From UBA2988 sp965237965 (GTDB lineage Bacteria > Gemmatimonadota > Gemmatimonadetes > Longimicrobiales > Gaopeijiaceae): 64,000 nucleotides of DNA. The stretch's first letter is position 1. Every line of letters starts with the position of its first letter. The stretch is taken from positions 1,054,001-1,118,000 of the forward strand of contig CBDEGT010000002.1 in NCBI GenBank assembly GCA_965237965.1, in the 5' to 3' direction. Shown here in pieces: positions 44,122-53,558 of the stretch. The notes below the pieces were generated by a model. The model searched no databases and had not been told where the DNA came from. It saw nothing but the letters and a program-made list of their open reading frames with translations. The position numbers and the translations under genes are program-made.

Positions 44122-45759
44122 CTAGGGGGGCGTCACGCCGGCGTACGGTGCCCCGGTCAGATACGCCAGTTCCCGGCTCCAGGTGGACAGGTCATCACGG
44201 TTGAATCCGCCCAGGTGGTCATGTCCGCACGCCCGGGCCAGAACCTTCATGAGTGATACCGTGGCACGGAGGTAGTTCGTCAGGCGCCGGGCCGACTCCT
44301 GCACCACCAAACGTGCACGCAGTCCCTTCTTCTGGGTCGCTATTCCGACGGGGCAGTTGTTGGTATGGCACGCCCTCATGCCGAGGCATCCGATGGCCTG
44401 CAGGGCCGAGTTCGCGATGGCGATACCATCGGCTCCCAAGGCCATCGCCTTCACGAAGTCCGACTCGGTTCGTAGACCGCCCGTGATGATCAACGTGATG
44501 TCCGAAGCGCCCGAGGCGTCGAGATGCCTCCGTGCTCGGGGCAGGGCGGCCATCGTCGGCACGGATATGTTGTCTCGGAAGATGAGAGGCGCGGCGCCCG
44601 TGCCCCCGCCCCGTCCATCCAGAATGACATAGTCGACCCCGACCTCCATCGCGAAGTCGAGGTCCTGCTCGATGTGTTGGGCACTCAACTTGAACCCGAT
44701 GGGGATGCCACCCGCAACCGAGCGCACCTCGTCGGCGACCTGACGGAAATTGGCCGGAGTGACGAGATCGGGAAAGGCGGGAGGGCTGATGGCCGGGGTG
44801 CCCGGCTCGAGCCCCCGAACCTCCGCGATCTTTCCCACCACCTTCTCACCCGGGAGATGCCCGCCGGTCCCGGTCTTGGCTCCCTGCCCCCCCTTGAAGT
44901 GGAACGCCTGGCAGTGGCTCACCCGGTCCAGGCTCCATCCGAAGCGCGCGGAGGCAAGCTCATAGAAGTAGCGGCTATTGGCCTCCTGCTCCGCGGGCAG
45001 CATACCGCCCTCTCCCGAGCATATGCCGGTTCCGGCTCCTTCGGCTCCGAGGGACAGGGCCACCTTGGCCTCCTCCGACAGAGCTCCGAAGCTCATGTCA
45101 CTGACCAGGATGGGGATCTCGAGACGGAGCGGCTTCGCGGCGCGTGGGCCCACGACGAGCTCGCTACCCACCGGACGATCGTCCTCCAGCGGTCGACGGG
45201 CGAGCTGCCCCGTCAGGATCTGGAGGTCTCCCCAACGAGGTAGCTCGGTTAGCGGAACCCCCATCGCGGCCACGTCGCCGTGATGGCCGATCCCTTCCGG
45301 TCCCTTTCGCGCCAGGGTCTGGATGTAGGCGTTGAACGGCTCGGCTGGTCCTCCATGAGGATCCTGGTACGCGCCCAGATACTCGTCCCGGCGATACGGC
45401 TGAGGGTTTTTCTCGGCCCAGGACTCGATCTCCGCCTCGTCCACGAGAACCGCGTCCGCTTCCACCCACGCGTTGAAACGATGCAGCGCCTCGTCGTTGT
45501 TGTACGCGCTCACGCCAGTGTCGAAGCGGTAGTCCCAACCGTGCAGGCCACATACGAGGTTCGCGCCTTCGACGTATCCGTCGGCGAGCAGGGCGCCACG
45601 GTGCAGACAGCGCCCATAGAGAACGCTCACCTGCTCCTCGCTCCGTATGATGACGAGGTCGACGCCGGCCACGAGCGCGTGGGTCGGCGTCCTGTCCTTG
45701 AGCTCACTCCAGCTGGCGATCCTGGTCGGACGACGCTGCACCGGGGCTACCTCCTTCAT
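44122..45759 (-). CDS. Rieske domain fused to glutamate-synthase-like FMN enzyme
   Basis: 545 residues from the ATG at 45759, which overlaps the upstream gene's stop as ATGA. N-terminal Rieske [2Fe-2S] domain (~12-105): Cys51-x-His53 and Cys70-x2-His73. The rest is the FMN/3Fe-4S synthase domain of glutamate synthase large subunits: 'VSDMSFGALSEEAKVALSLG', 'FKGGQGAKTGTGGHLPG', 'VDYVILDGRGGGTGAAPL', 'GGLRTESDFVKAMALGADG', and three cluster Cys in 'CLGMRACHTNNCPVG'. The glutaminase domain is absent, so ammonia or another amine, or only electron transfer, is likely. The Rieske fusion suggests an unusual electron donor. Partner: the Rieske-ThDP enzyme encoded upstream. Confidence 0.88.
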   Translation of the reverse strand: MKEVAPVQRRPTRIASWSELKDRTPTHALVAGVDLVIIRSEEQVSVLYGRCLHRGALLADGYVEGANLVCGLHGWDYRFDTGVSAYNNDEALHRFNAWVEADAVLVDEAEIESWAEKNPQPYRRDEYLGAYQDPHGGPAEPFNAYIQTLARKGPEGIGHHGDVAAMGVPLTELPRWGDLQILTGQLARRPLEDDRPVGSELVVGPRAAKPLRLEIPILVSDMSFGALSEEAKVALSLGAEGAGTGICSGEGGMLPAEQEANSRYFYELASARFGWSLDRVSHCQAFHFKGGQGAKTGTGGHLPGEKVVGKIAEVRGLEPGTPAISPPAFPDLVTPANFRQVADEVRSVAGGIPIGFKLSAQHIEQDLDFAMEVGVDYVILDGRGGGTGAAPLIFRDNISVPTMAALPRARRHLDASGASDITLIITGGLRTESDFVKAMALGADGIAIANSALQAIGCLGMRACHTNNCPVGIATQKKGLRARLVVQESARRLTNYLRATVSLMKVLARACGHDHLGGFNRDDLSTWSRELAYLTGAPYAGVTPP

Positions 45760-47726
45760 ACCAACTGTGAATCGGTCATCACTTCGACGAGCGCGGGTCC
45801 TGCGTGAGCCAGGGCCTTCGCCAATGCATCGTCCAGCTCCGCCTTGTCGGTGACGCGAACGCCAAGGCCACCGCACAGCTCCGCGAACGCGGCGAAGCCC
45901 GGGTTCGCGAGGTCCGTCTTCCATACGGGCCAGTGTCCGCTTCGCTGCTCCTTCGAGATCTTTCCCAGCTCGCCGTTGTTCATGAGCACGTGCGTGATGT
46001 CCATTCTGTACTTAACGGCCGTGGTGAACTCGGCCATGTACTGAGCGAAGCCCCCGTCGCCACTGATGGAGAGAACAGGGCGCCCGTGGAACGGTGTGCC
46101 CTCCTCCTGCGTGGCCGCCCAGGCACCGAGAGCCGCCGGGAGCGCGTACCCGATCGAGCCCAGATAGCCCGACATGAGGACGCTCTGGCTCGAGCACTCG
46201 AAGTAGCGACCGAAGGAGTAGGTGTTGTTTCCTACGTCCACAGCAAGGATGGCGTTCTCGGGGACCCTGCGGTTCAGAGTGGCGAATAGAGCCGCTGAAC
46301 TCACGCCTCGCCCCCGATCTTCCGCCTCGCGCCGTGCCTTTTCCTGCCGCCAGATGGCCCAGCGCTCCGCGATCTCCGCTCGCTGGTTCTCCGGCGATGC
46401 GACCTGATCGATGGAGTTTCTGAGAAGAGCGACCGTGACCCCGATCTCGCCCCAAACAGGCACGGCGACGGGATGAAAGCGCCCGAGCGCCATCGCTTCG
46501 GAGTCTACCTGTATGATGGGCTTCTTGGTGGTGATTCCGGTGTGATTGCTGAAGCTGGCGCCCAGGACGAGAAGACAATCGCTCTCGTTCATGAACCAGC
46601 TCGCCACGGGTGTGCCGCTTCGGCCCAGCACGCCGCACCCGAGGGGGTGGCGATCGGACACCAGGCCCTTGGCCTTGAAGGTCGTGACGACGGGGCAATC
46701 CAGTCGCTCGGCCAGGGCAGTGATCCCCTTCATCTCGAAGCGGGCACCGTGCCCCACGATGATGACGGGGCGTTTGGACCCGCCCAGAAGCTGTGCCGCC
46801 TCGTCCAGGGACTCGCGGGGCGGAGAGATGGTCCGCCGCGGCAGTCGACCGTCCGGCGTGCCCGGCCTGGCGCCTCCCACCTCCAGCTTCTGCACCTCGT
46901 CGGGGAAGATGAGGTGGGCGACGCCCCGATTCAGAATCGCGCTCTTGCACGCGAGGCTCGCGAGCTCGGCGTGGCGGCTGGAGTGGAGCACCGTCTGGCT
47001 CCACTGGGCCACCTTCCCGTAGGCGGCTTGGAGGTCCACCTCCTGAAAGGCACCGGGCCCCAGGACCTGGGTGTCGACCTGTCCGGTGAGGGCCAGGACG
47101 GGGGACCGGTCCACGTTCGCGTCCCAGAGACCGGTCAGGAGATTGGTGGCGCCGGGTCCCGCGATCGAAAAGCACGCCGCGGGACGTCCCGTGAGCTTGC
47201 CGTAGGCAGAGGCCGCGAAGGACGCCGCCCCCTCATGGCGAATCCCGACGTACTTGAGCCGCCCTGATTCCTCCTGTCGGCGCAGGGCGTCGGCGAGCCC
47301 CAGGTTCGAGTGCCCCACCATCCCCCATACCCAACGGATCCCCCAGTTCACGAGAGTCTCCGCCATGACGTCGGCCACCGTTCGGGCGTGGGGCTGTTCT
47401 CCCGGGAAGCCCACGTAGACCCCGTCCTCTCGGACCTCCACGGGGAAGACCGCCACGCCGTCGTCGAACCCGCCCGGTGGCTTACCCGTGAGGGGATGGT
47501 AGTCCCAGCCGTGCCAGGGGCAGCGGAGCCAACCGTTCTCGATCGAGCCTTCTCCCAGGGGCCCCCCCTGATGAGGGCAGGCGTTGTCGAGCGCGGAATA
47601 CTCGCCCTGGTAGCGGGCCATGCAGACGGTGAAGTTCTCGCACGTGACGGGCTTGACGCGACCCTCGGGTAGCTCGCCCGGATCGAGGGCTTTGCGCCAA
47701 ACGAGTTGGCTCGTGGAACGGGTCAT
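45756..47726 (-). CDS. Rieske domain fused to ThDP-dependent enzyme
   Basis: 656 residues. Rieske domain first (~8-108): Cys50-Pro-His52 and Cys69-Pro-Trp-His72. Then a full pyruvate-oxidase/acetolactate-synthase-type enzyme: catalytic Glu165 in 'IRHEGAASFAASAYGKLTG', a central domain 'RPVIIVGHGARF', and the ThDP site 'GDGGFAQYMAEFTTAV' with 'LMNNGELGKI' 25 residues later. It would decarboxylate a 2-oxo acid; with a fused Rieske centre electrons could leave through the iron-sulfur cluster as in oxidising ThDP enzymes (inference). The stop overlaps the start of the second Rieske fusion, so the two are made together. Confidence 0.9.
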   Translation of the reverse strand: MTRSTSQLVWRKALDPGELPEGRVKPVTCENFTVCMARYQGEYSALDNACPHQGGPLGEGSIENGWLRCPWHGWDYHPLTGKPPGGFDDGVAVFPVEVREDGVYVGFPGEQPHARTVADVMAETLVNWGIRWVWGMVGHSNLGLADALRRQEESGRLKYVGIRHEGAASFAASAYGKLTGRPAACFSIAGPGATNLLTGLWDANVDRSPVLALTGQVDTQVLGPGAFQEVDLQAAYGKVAQWSQTVLHSSRHAELASLACKSAILNRGVAHLIFPDEVQKLEVGGARPGTPDGRLPRRTISPPRESLDEAAQLLGGSKRPVIIVGHGARFEMKGITALAERLDCPVVTTFKAKGLVSDRHPLGCGVLGRSGTPVASWFMNESDCLLVLGASFSNHTGITTKKPIIQVDSEAMALGRFHPVAVPVWGEIGVTVALLRNSIDQVASPENQRAEIAERWAIWRQEKARREAEDRGRGVSSAALFATLNRRVPENAILAVDVGNNTYSFGRYFECSSQSVLMSGYLGSIGYALPAALGAWAATQEEGTPFHGRPVLSISGDGGFAQYMAEFTTAVKYRMDITHVLMNNGELGKISKEQRSGHWPVWKTDLANPGFAAFAELCGGLGVRVTDKAELDDALAKALAHAGPALVEVMTDSQLV

Positions 47727-47774
47727 GACGCGCGCTCTTTCGTGGGGTGGGTGGATGCGGATGGCGAGCCGCAG

Positions 47775-47819
47775 AAAAAAAACCGCCGAGGCCCGGCTGG
47801 GGATAGTGGGCCGAGGCCC
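47775..47819 (-). terminator. Possible terminator after the DUF3179 gene
   Basis: On the minus strand a GC-rich segment containing two GGGCCTCGGC-like repeats is followed by eight T (A run at 47775-47782 on the plus strand). The stem is imperfect. If it works it separates the DUF3179 unit from the Rieske genes; if it is leaky they form one unit. Confidence 0.4.
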
Positions 47820-48978
47820 TCAGTGCCGCACGTCAGTCTCGGGCCGGAACGCCGCCCAAGCGAACCACAAGTAGTCACCATGAGGAAGCAGCTTCAGCCG
47901 GGTGCCGGCCAGCGGCCCGGAGAGGGCCTCCCCGACGAGACTCCAGAGGGAGCCCGTCTGGCGGTCGCTGAAGCGGCCGTCGCCCGCTGCGCGGAAGTCG
48001 AGCGTGCGATCCCCGACACGGCGCGAGAACAGCCCCGTCGCTCCCACATCGCGCCCCCCCGCAACCGATTGGGCGTCCAGCGCGCTTGCGGTACCCGGGC
48101 CCCAGAAGACTGCTATGGGAAGCCCGGCGATCTCGTCGTTCACGACTCGCTCCTCGGCCAGCCGTGAGAACGGGTACGCGACGTGGACTCCGTCGCTCGT
48201 CGTGGCAACGACCCGCTCCATGGCCGGGAGCCGGTCGTCCACCTTGCGGCTGAAGAACGACGCGATCGGACCTGGCTCTCGATCGTAGCCGACGTAAGGG
48301 TTTGCGACCATACGGTCGATCGTAGTCGGTGTCGCGGGAGAACACCTCGCCGCGGTCATGAGAGGCGCGGAACGTTCTCCAGCTCGTGGTCTGCGCGGGA
48401 TATGCCTCGAGGGCCTCGCCCGCCAAGGTGCCCACGATCGCCGAGCCGGTCGCCTGCTGCCACCAGCTCTCTGTCTGGCGATCGTACATCACCAGGTCGG
48501 AATGACGGAGGCGTCCGGTGGTGCCGAAGTCCAGCAGCCGACCGCCGTGCTCCCGTTGGAAGACCAACGCCGTATTGCACAGCGGGCAGTAGGTGATCGT
48601 GAGGGGAAGCCCGCCCACAACGTCGTTGACGATCTCGTGCCAGATCAGGATCTGGTAGGGATAGGCGGGTGCCCTACCGCTCTGCTCCACGACGAGCACG
48701 GGCTCATCGTCTTCGAGCCAGCCGTCTGCATCCTCGACCGTAACGAACCGTGGAGCGTCGATCGCCGGGATGCCGTCCTTGGGTGGGCCCCCGGACACGA
48801 TCTCTTCCAGCGGGACCGTGTGACGCGTAAAGTCGGTCGTCCAGCCCGTGCTCTCCTCCTGCTGGGCTGGGCTCTCGGCCTGCTGAGCCGCGCCCGCGTT
48901 CGAGTCACACGCCACGGACGCCACAGCGATCAACAGAACGAAGTGTCTGCCGGCTGGTCCACGGCGAACCAGGCTCAC
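47820..48978 (-). pseudogene. DUF3179 lipoprotein (frameshifted)
   Basis: GTG start at 48978 overlaps the beta-barrel stop by 4 bp. A lipoprotein signal ('FVLLIAVASVAC') is followed by the DUF3179 body: 'TRHTVPLEEIVSGGPPKDGI', 'LIWHEIVNDVVGGLPLTITY', 'CPLCNTALVF', 'DLVMYDRQTESWWQQ'. Near 48298-48303 one extra base (AAA/CCC run) shifts the frame inside the conserved 'RDTxYxxxYGRNPYVGYD' motif; the rest (47820-48300) continues in the second frame to 'YLWFAWAAFRPET'. Without the extra base the protein would be ~386 residues, complete. Function of the family is unknown. Confidence 0.85.
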
Positions 48979-49862
48979 CAGGAGAGCCGGTAGCCTGCCC
49001 CGAACCCGGGATCGCTCGGCAGATTCCTGCCCGCCAGTGGGATCTGAAAAGTGAGGTCGACCTCTCCGGGTCCCACGTTGAGCGCCAGGCTCGGCGCGAG
49101 CTGGACCAGGCGACGGCGGTTCTGGGGAAGCTCGACCCCTTGCTGGAATGGGGCCGCCCCGGTCAGAACCTCCGCCGCCGTCTCCCAGCGAAGCGGACCC
49201 CGTTGACCGCCGACGGCGAGATGTCCGAACCACTCGTCTCCCGGATCGAACGGAGGCGAGGCCCGTTCGAAGCGCCAGCGGTGTCCCACCCACCCCAGCA
49301 GGTACCAGGCTCCTCCGGCCCAGGAGCGACCGCTCTCGAGACTCAGTTCGACATCCGTCTGGCCTTCGGAGAGGGGGACGATTGCCTCCACCGGAAACGT
49401 GCTTCCCGGGATCTTGACCCCCGCGCGTAGGCTGATTGGGGCCGAGGAACCCACGAGCTCCGCGCTTGCGCGAATCGCGAGTCGAACGTCGCCCGGACCG
49501 CTTCTCTCCTGCTCTCCCAGCTCATTCGCGAACCGCAGCCGGTGGACAGAAGCCTGAGCCCAGACGTCTACACCCGGGGTGACCCCGAGCGTCGCGGTGG
49601 CATAAAGCGAGCGCGTGGTTGTCCGACCGTCCCTGAAGAAGGCCTGGCGGGTGCCGAAGGTGTCGAAGGCGTCATCCACCTGCTGAGAGTACGCAGAGAG
49701 CTGCACCGATCCCGATCCAGGCGGGAGAGTCCCGAGGCTGCCGCCCTGTGCGAGAGACGGCGACGAATGGGGGGCGCTGCAAATAGCCTGTGCATCCAGG
49801 CCCGCGGGCGTGACGAGGAGCATCATGCAGACTAAGACCAAACCTGCTCGTCGGATCATCAT
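48975..49862 (-). CDS. Outer-membrane beta-barrel protein
   Basis: 295 residues with a signal peptide ('LVLVCMMLLVTPAGLDAQA'). The rest alternates polar and hydrophobic residues in amphipathic strands ('RSLYATATLGVTPGVDVWAQ', 'APISLRAGVKIPGSTFPVEA', 'AWYLLGWVGHRW') and ends with an aromatic ('GFGAGYRLSW'), the usual OMP C-terminal signal. It resembles transporter-type barrels of unknown substrate. It sits between two DUF3179 genes with a 4-bp overlap to the second, so it probably works with them. Confidence 0.8.
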   Translation of the reverse strand: MMIRRAGLVLVCMMLLVTPAGLDAQAICSAPHSSPSLAQGGSLGTLPPGSGSVQLSAYSQQVDDAFDTFGTRQAFFRDGRTTTRSLYATATLGVTPGVDVWAQASVHRLRFANELGEQERSGPGDVRLAIRASAELVGSSAPISLRAGVKIPGSTFPVEAIVPLSEGQTDVELSLESGRSWAGGAWYLLGWVGHRWRFERASPPFDPGDEWFGHLAVGGQRGPLRWETAAEVLTGAAPFQQGVELPQNRRRLVQLAPSLALNVGPGEVDLTFQIPLAGRNLPSDPGFGAGYRLSW

Positions 49863-49907
49863 CGTCGACGCTACTCCAGTCTAGTGGGGGCAGCCTGGGC
49901 TAGCTCG

Positions 49908-51083
49908 TCATCCTTCCCAGAGTCGGGTCTGCGGATGGAATGCGGACCAGGCGCCCCAGAACGACGTGTTGGTTTTCTCGAGCGGTTCCAGGCGCTCTCC
50001 CGCCATCGGCCCGCTGACGGCTCGGCCTTCTAGGCTCCAAGTACTCCCGGTCTCCGCGTCCAGGAATCCCGTTCCGGTGGGCAAGATCGCCACCTGCGTT
50101 CCGCTTTCCGTGAGGGGTCGAAACACTGTCCCGCCCTGCGCGTCATCGCTCCAGAGAAGCACAAGCGTCGTTTCTTCGTACGTGAACGGAACCACCTGGA
50201 AGGTTCCCTCCCGGTCCTCCAGAGCTCCGAACGGGAAGGCGATGCCCGGATCTGCGCTGCCCGACGGAAGGCCGATCACGCGCTCCTTGCTGAAGCGCCT
50301 CCCGTCCAGCGGTGGCATGACCCCGTTGAACCAAGCCGGGATGGTTTCATACGGGCCGTAGGGATAACCGAAGCGGTGATAGTTGAAGAATTCCGGGTCG
50401 AAGCCTTGCTCCTCGGGTCCGGAGAGGACCCACGTGTCCGGATGGAGCTCGAGCCACGACGCCCACTCTATCTCGACGAACGGGTATTGAGCGAGCTTCG
50501 TTCCGCTGCTCGGGCCGCAGCGGGCTTCCCCGATCAACTGCGGCCAGAGGGACTCGCCGGAGTCCAGATTGCTGTTCCCAGGCCCCCGCCGGTCATACAT
50601 GATCAGGTTGGTCATGAATAGAATGCCCGACACGCCCAGCTTGGGGGCGCCGTCGATCGACTTACGGTCGAACACCGAGGAGGAGCCCGCGAGCGGGCAG
50701 TACGTGACGGCGAGGTTTTCCCCGTCTACGTCCATGTTCACGACTTCGTGATGCCATAGGACGTTGTGGGGGATCGCATAGGCCGCTCCTTGCCCTGGCA
50801 TCTCGATGCCGATGACCCGCGTACTGGGTTCGAGATAGTTGGGTACCACTTCATTCGCGCGGTCCCACTCGGGTTCGTCCAGGGACGGGATGGCGTCGCG
50901 ACCGGCCGCCCCATAAAGGAAATTGATGTCGAGATCGCAGGCCTCGAAGGCGCTCGCCCCGGGGACCCCGACGGGGTTTACGATAGCATCGCCGCAGGAG
51001 CTGAGCCCTCCCACCGCCAGCACGCCGAGAAGCGTGCGTCGGGCCCGCGCCGCCCTCCGACCCCCGTTTCCGCCTCGCATCAT
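49908..51083 (-). CDS. DUF3179 lipoprotein
   Basis: 391 residues with twin-Arg-rich start and lipobox L-S-S-C ('LLGVLAVGGLSSC'). Family landmarks: 'YAIPHNVLWHHEVVNMDVDG', 'LAVTYCPLAGSSSVF', 'LIMYDRRGPGNSNLDSGESL', 'GYPYGPYETIPAWFN' and 'FWGAWSAFHPQTRLW'. The second Cys of the usual C-P-L-C is Ala here. It is first of the minus-strand unit with the beta-barrel and the second DUF3179 gene. Function unknown. Confidence 0.88.
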   Translation of the reverse strand: MMRGGNGGRRAARARRTLLGVLAVGGLSSCGDAIVNPVGVPGASAFEACDLDINFLYGAAGRDAIPSLDEPEWDRANEVVPNYLEPSTRVIGIEMPGQGAAYAIPHNVLWHHEVVNMDVDGENLAVTYCPLAGSSSVFDRKSIDGAPKLGVSGILFMTNLIMYDRRGPGNSNLDSGESLWPQLIGEARCGPSSGTKLAQYPFVEIEWASWLELHPDTWVLSGPEEQGFDPEFFNYHRFGYPYGPYETIPAWFNGVMPPLDGRRFSKERVIGLPSGSADPGIAFPFGALEDREGTFQVVPFTYEETTLVLLWSDDAQGGTVFRPLTESGTQVAILPTGTGFLDAETGSTWSLEGRAVSGPMAGERLEPLEKTNTSFWGAWSAFHPQTRLWEG

Positions 51084-51233
51084 GTCTTCTCTTCCTGCTC
51101 CGATTGCCCGTGCGTTGTGTCAATGTAAGTCGGTTGGGACGGTGGCGGGTTCCCCAGGGCTCCGCAGGGAGCGGTACGGTCCTGCGCCGTCGTGATGCGT
51201 TCCAGCGGGAGGCCCGCGGGAGCGGGCTCACCG

Positions 51234-51407
51234 TCATGGCATGGCGGTGAGGTTCGTATAGACCGCGGCCACGAAGGCGTCGGGGCCTACGAATCCGCCC
51301 GTCCTCCCCTGGTCGAACTCTCGCGTCGGTCTCGCGGCCTGCACCTGTGCGAGGGTGCGCCCCTGCCGGCTCGCCTGTGCCTGAGCTGCCCGAGCCCGCA
51401 GCGCCCT
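51234..51407 (-). pseudogene. C-terminal fragment of an MBL-fold hydrolase
   Basis: 58 codons ending at 51234: 'ARAAQAQASRQGRTLAQVQA', 'ARPTREFDQG', 'GFVGPDAFVAAVYTNL'. This A-x-x-G-x-T...A-x-P-T-x-x-F-D...P-D-x-F-V-x-x-V-Y ending is typical of secreted metallo-beta-lactamase-fold hydrolases. A stop precedes it and no N-terminal part is nearby; the IS3 element 150 bp to the right may have removed it. Nothing else is recognised in 51084-51558. Confidence 0.6.
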
Positions 51408-51627
51408 TCAGCCACCGATCCCTATGTCTCGCAACACTTGCGCAACAGATAAGCTCACAGGATGATGGGACATATGCCGTTCATGCTCAGGATCCGGTGG
51501 GACATTAAGGAAGGGCGCGAAGCCGACTTTAGACAAGATCACGTGTCGATGCTGGTGGTGTAGCGCCCCCGATTTCTCTGGACAGTAGATTGGCAACGAC
51601 GATGGGGTCCAGAGAGAGGGGTGTTCG

Positions 51628-51996
51628 ATGTCTCGGAAGCCGAGGGAGTCGGAAGCGACCGAAGGTCGTGAAGGGACGGTGGAACTGCCGGAGCGGTGGA
51701 GCGCGGGGCAGAAGATGGAGGTGGTCCTGCGGCTACTGCGCGGAGAGGATCTGGGTGAATTGAGTCGGGAGATTCAGGTCTCGCCACCGGAACTGGAGGA
51801 GTGGCGGCGAGTGTTCCTGGAGAGTGGCCAACAGGGCTTGAAGCGGCGGGGCCGTGATCCGACGGAGCGAGAGTTGATCCGAACCCGAGCGAAGCTCGGC
51901 GAGGTGACGATGCGGATGGAGCTCGCGAGCGAGCTCCTCGAAAAAAGGGGCTACGGGGACGAGTTGAAGAAGCTCTTGAAGCGCGGGAGCGAGTGA
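51628..51996 (+). CDS. IS3-family OrfA (helix-turn-helix)
   Basis: 122 residues. 'ERWSAGQKMEVVLRLLRGED' to 'VSPPELEEWRRVFLESGQQG' is the helix-turn-helix of OrfA, followed by a leucine-rich coiled part ('GEVTMRMELASELLEKRGYG'). Its TGA overlaps the OrfB GTG by 4 bp, so the two are coupled. Confidence 0.88.
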   Translation: MSRKPRESEATEGREGTVELPERWSAGQKMEVVLRLLRGEDLGELSREIQVSPPELEEWRRVFLESGQQGLKRRGRDPTERELIRTRAKLGEVTMRMELASELLEKRGYGDELKKLLKRGSE

Positions 51997-52871
51997 GCCC
52001 GGGGACGGGACGGCGCTACCCGCTGACGCTGATCTGCGAGGTATGGGCCATCGCCCGCTCGACGGTCTACCTGGCTCGAGACCGAGCGAAGCACGAGCCC
52101 AGGGAGCTGAAGAAGCGGGGCCCCAAGACGAAGCTAAGCGACGAAGCCTTGGTGGGGGCGATCCGACAGGTGCTCGAGCAGAGCGACTTCCTGGGCGAAG
52201 GTCACAGGAAGGTGAGGGTACGGCTGCGGCCGAAAGGGATCTGGGTAGGCAAGAACAGGGTGCTTCGGCTCATGCGAGAGAACAGACTCTTGGCGCCGGT
52301 GCGTCAGGGCCATCCAAGGGGTGACCGAAGCCACGGTGGCCGGATCACGACGGACACGCCGAACGAGCTGTGGGGCACAGATGCGACCCGGTTCTATACG
52401 AAGGCCGACGGCTGGTGTTGGTTCTTCGTGGCAGTCGACCATTGCAGCAGCGACGTCGTGGGCTGGCACGTCGCGAAGAAGGGCGACCGATGGGCGGCCC
52501 TCGAGCCGATCCGCCAGGGGGTGAGGGCCTACATGGACGGCTACGCTCCGAGGATCGCGCTCGGCCTTGGGCTACGACACGACTGGGGTCCGCAGTACAC
52601 GGCACACCAGTTCCAGGGCGAGCTCGCCTGGCTCGGCATCCGCTCGACAGCCTCCTACGTGGGCGAGCCCGAGTGCAATGGCGTGGCCGAGCGCTTCATC
52701 AGGACCTTGAAGGAGGAGTGCCTCTACCTCCACGACTTCAAGAGTCTGGAGCAGGCCAGGAAGGTGATCGGAGAGTTCATCGAGCGTTACAACCGCGGTT
52801 GGCTGATTGAGCGGCACGGCTACAAGACCCCGGCCGAGGTTCGCCAGCAGCTCACCCGCACGGCGGCGTGA
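51993..52871 (+). CDS. IS3-family OrfB integrase
   Basis: 292 residues, rve integrase core. Catalytic triad: Asp in 'LWGTDATRFY', Asp in 'RHDWGPQYTAHQF' and Glu in 'ERFIRTLKEECLYL'. The N-terminal HTH_21-like region ('GEGHRKVRVRLRPKGIWVGK') is intact. It appears complete. Confidence 0.92.
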   Translation: MSPGTGRRYPLTLICEVWAIARSTVYLARDRAKHEPRELKKRGPKTKLSDEALVGAIRQVLEQSDFLGEGHRKVRVRLRPKGIWVGKNRVLRLMRENRLLAPVRQGHPRGDRSHGGRITTDTPNELWGTDATRFYTKADGWCWFFVAVDHCSSDVVGWHVAKKGDRWAALEPIRQGVRAYMDGYAPRIALGLGLRHDWGPQYTAHQFQGELAWLGIRSTASYVGEPECNGVAERFIRTLKEECLYLHDFKSLEQARKVIGEFIERYNRGWLIERHGYKTPAEVRQQLTRTAA

Positions 52872-52967
52872 TTAGGCCGCAACCTTGTCCAGGAAACCGG
52901 GACCGGTTCAGGGGAACCCTGTCGGATGGCCCTGGTCACGTTGCCCTCATAAGACATCGGATTCCAG

Positions 52968-53438
52968 ATGCGTCGACTTGTCTGCTTTGGCCTAGCTCTA
53001 GGTGCTGCTCTCAGCGATCCGATCGCCGGACAACCTGTGTTTCCGGACGATAACGGGATCGCCCTTCAAGGCGTACGGGAGTTCGATGCCAAGGTACAGG
53101 TCCTCGGTATGCTTAACATGGACGAAGATCGACCTGACGTCGAAAGAAACGCTCTGTCTGCTTTCGAGTTGGCTTTGCGTCACAATGGTATCGTTGTGAC
53201 AGTGTCGGCACCTAACTACCTGATCTGTACACTCATGTTGGCTGAGAGTAATTCTGGTTTGGTGGTGTATAGGTGGGGGCTCTACTACTACGGTCATGCG
53301 ATGACGGGAGTGTACCCGCTGCTATGGAAGAACGGGGGCCTGAGTATGGTGGGTCGCAGAATCTTCTCGCCAGCAAGCGCTGCACAGAAGTGCGCTGACA
53401 CCATGGCTAGCGAGTGGCTGCGCTGGAACCCTAAGTAG
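52968..53438 (+). CDS. Exported protein of unknown function
   Basis: 156 residues with a signal peptide ('LVCFGLALGAALSDPIAGQ'). The base composition is less GC-rich than the neighbours. Visible: 'NMDEDRPDVERNALSAFELA', 'HNGIVVTVSAPNYLICTLML', 'YRWGLYYYGHAMTGVYPLLW' and an end with 'AAQKCADTMASEWLRWNP'. No family is recognised. It lies just after IS3 element 1 and may be cargo or recently acquired. Confidence 0.6.
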   Translation: MRRLVCFGLALGAALSDPIAGQPVFPDDNGIALQGVREFDAKVQVLGMLNMDEDRPDVERNALSAFELALRHNGIVVTVSAPNYLICTLMLAESNSGLVVYRWGLYYYGHAMTGVYPLLWKNGGLSMVGRRIFSPASAAQKCADTMASEWLRWNPK

Positions 53439-53558
53439 GACGAGACATCGAGGGAGCTCCTTTTGGGTCACACGCCCCGAGTACCGTCTCCGGGCTCGCT
53501 TTTCCTGAGAAGTCGAGGATCGCGTGGCGCCCTGCCTGCATTCTGCGAGTATGTCCGG

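Larger units (their letters stand above)
51559..52910 (+). mobile_element. IS3-family element 1
   Basis: About 1352 bp. Imperfect ends start TG and end CA and share the CCCG-TTTC-CTGGACA core (51559-51585 and 52884-52910). Two overlapping ORFs encode the transposase. No clear target duplication can be seen, so boundaries are good to a few bases. Confidence 0.8.
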
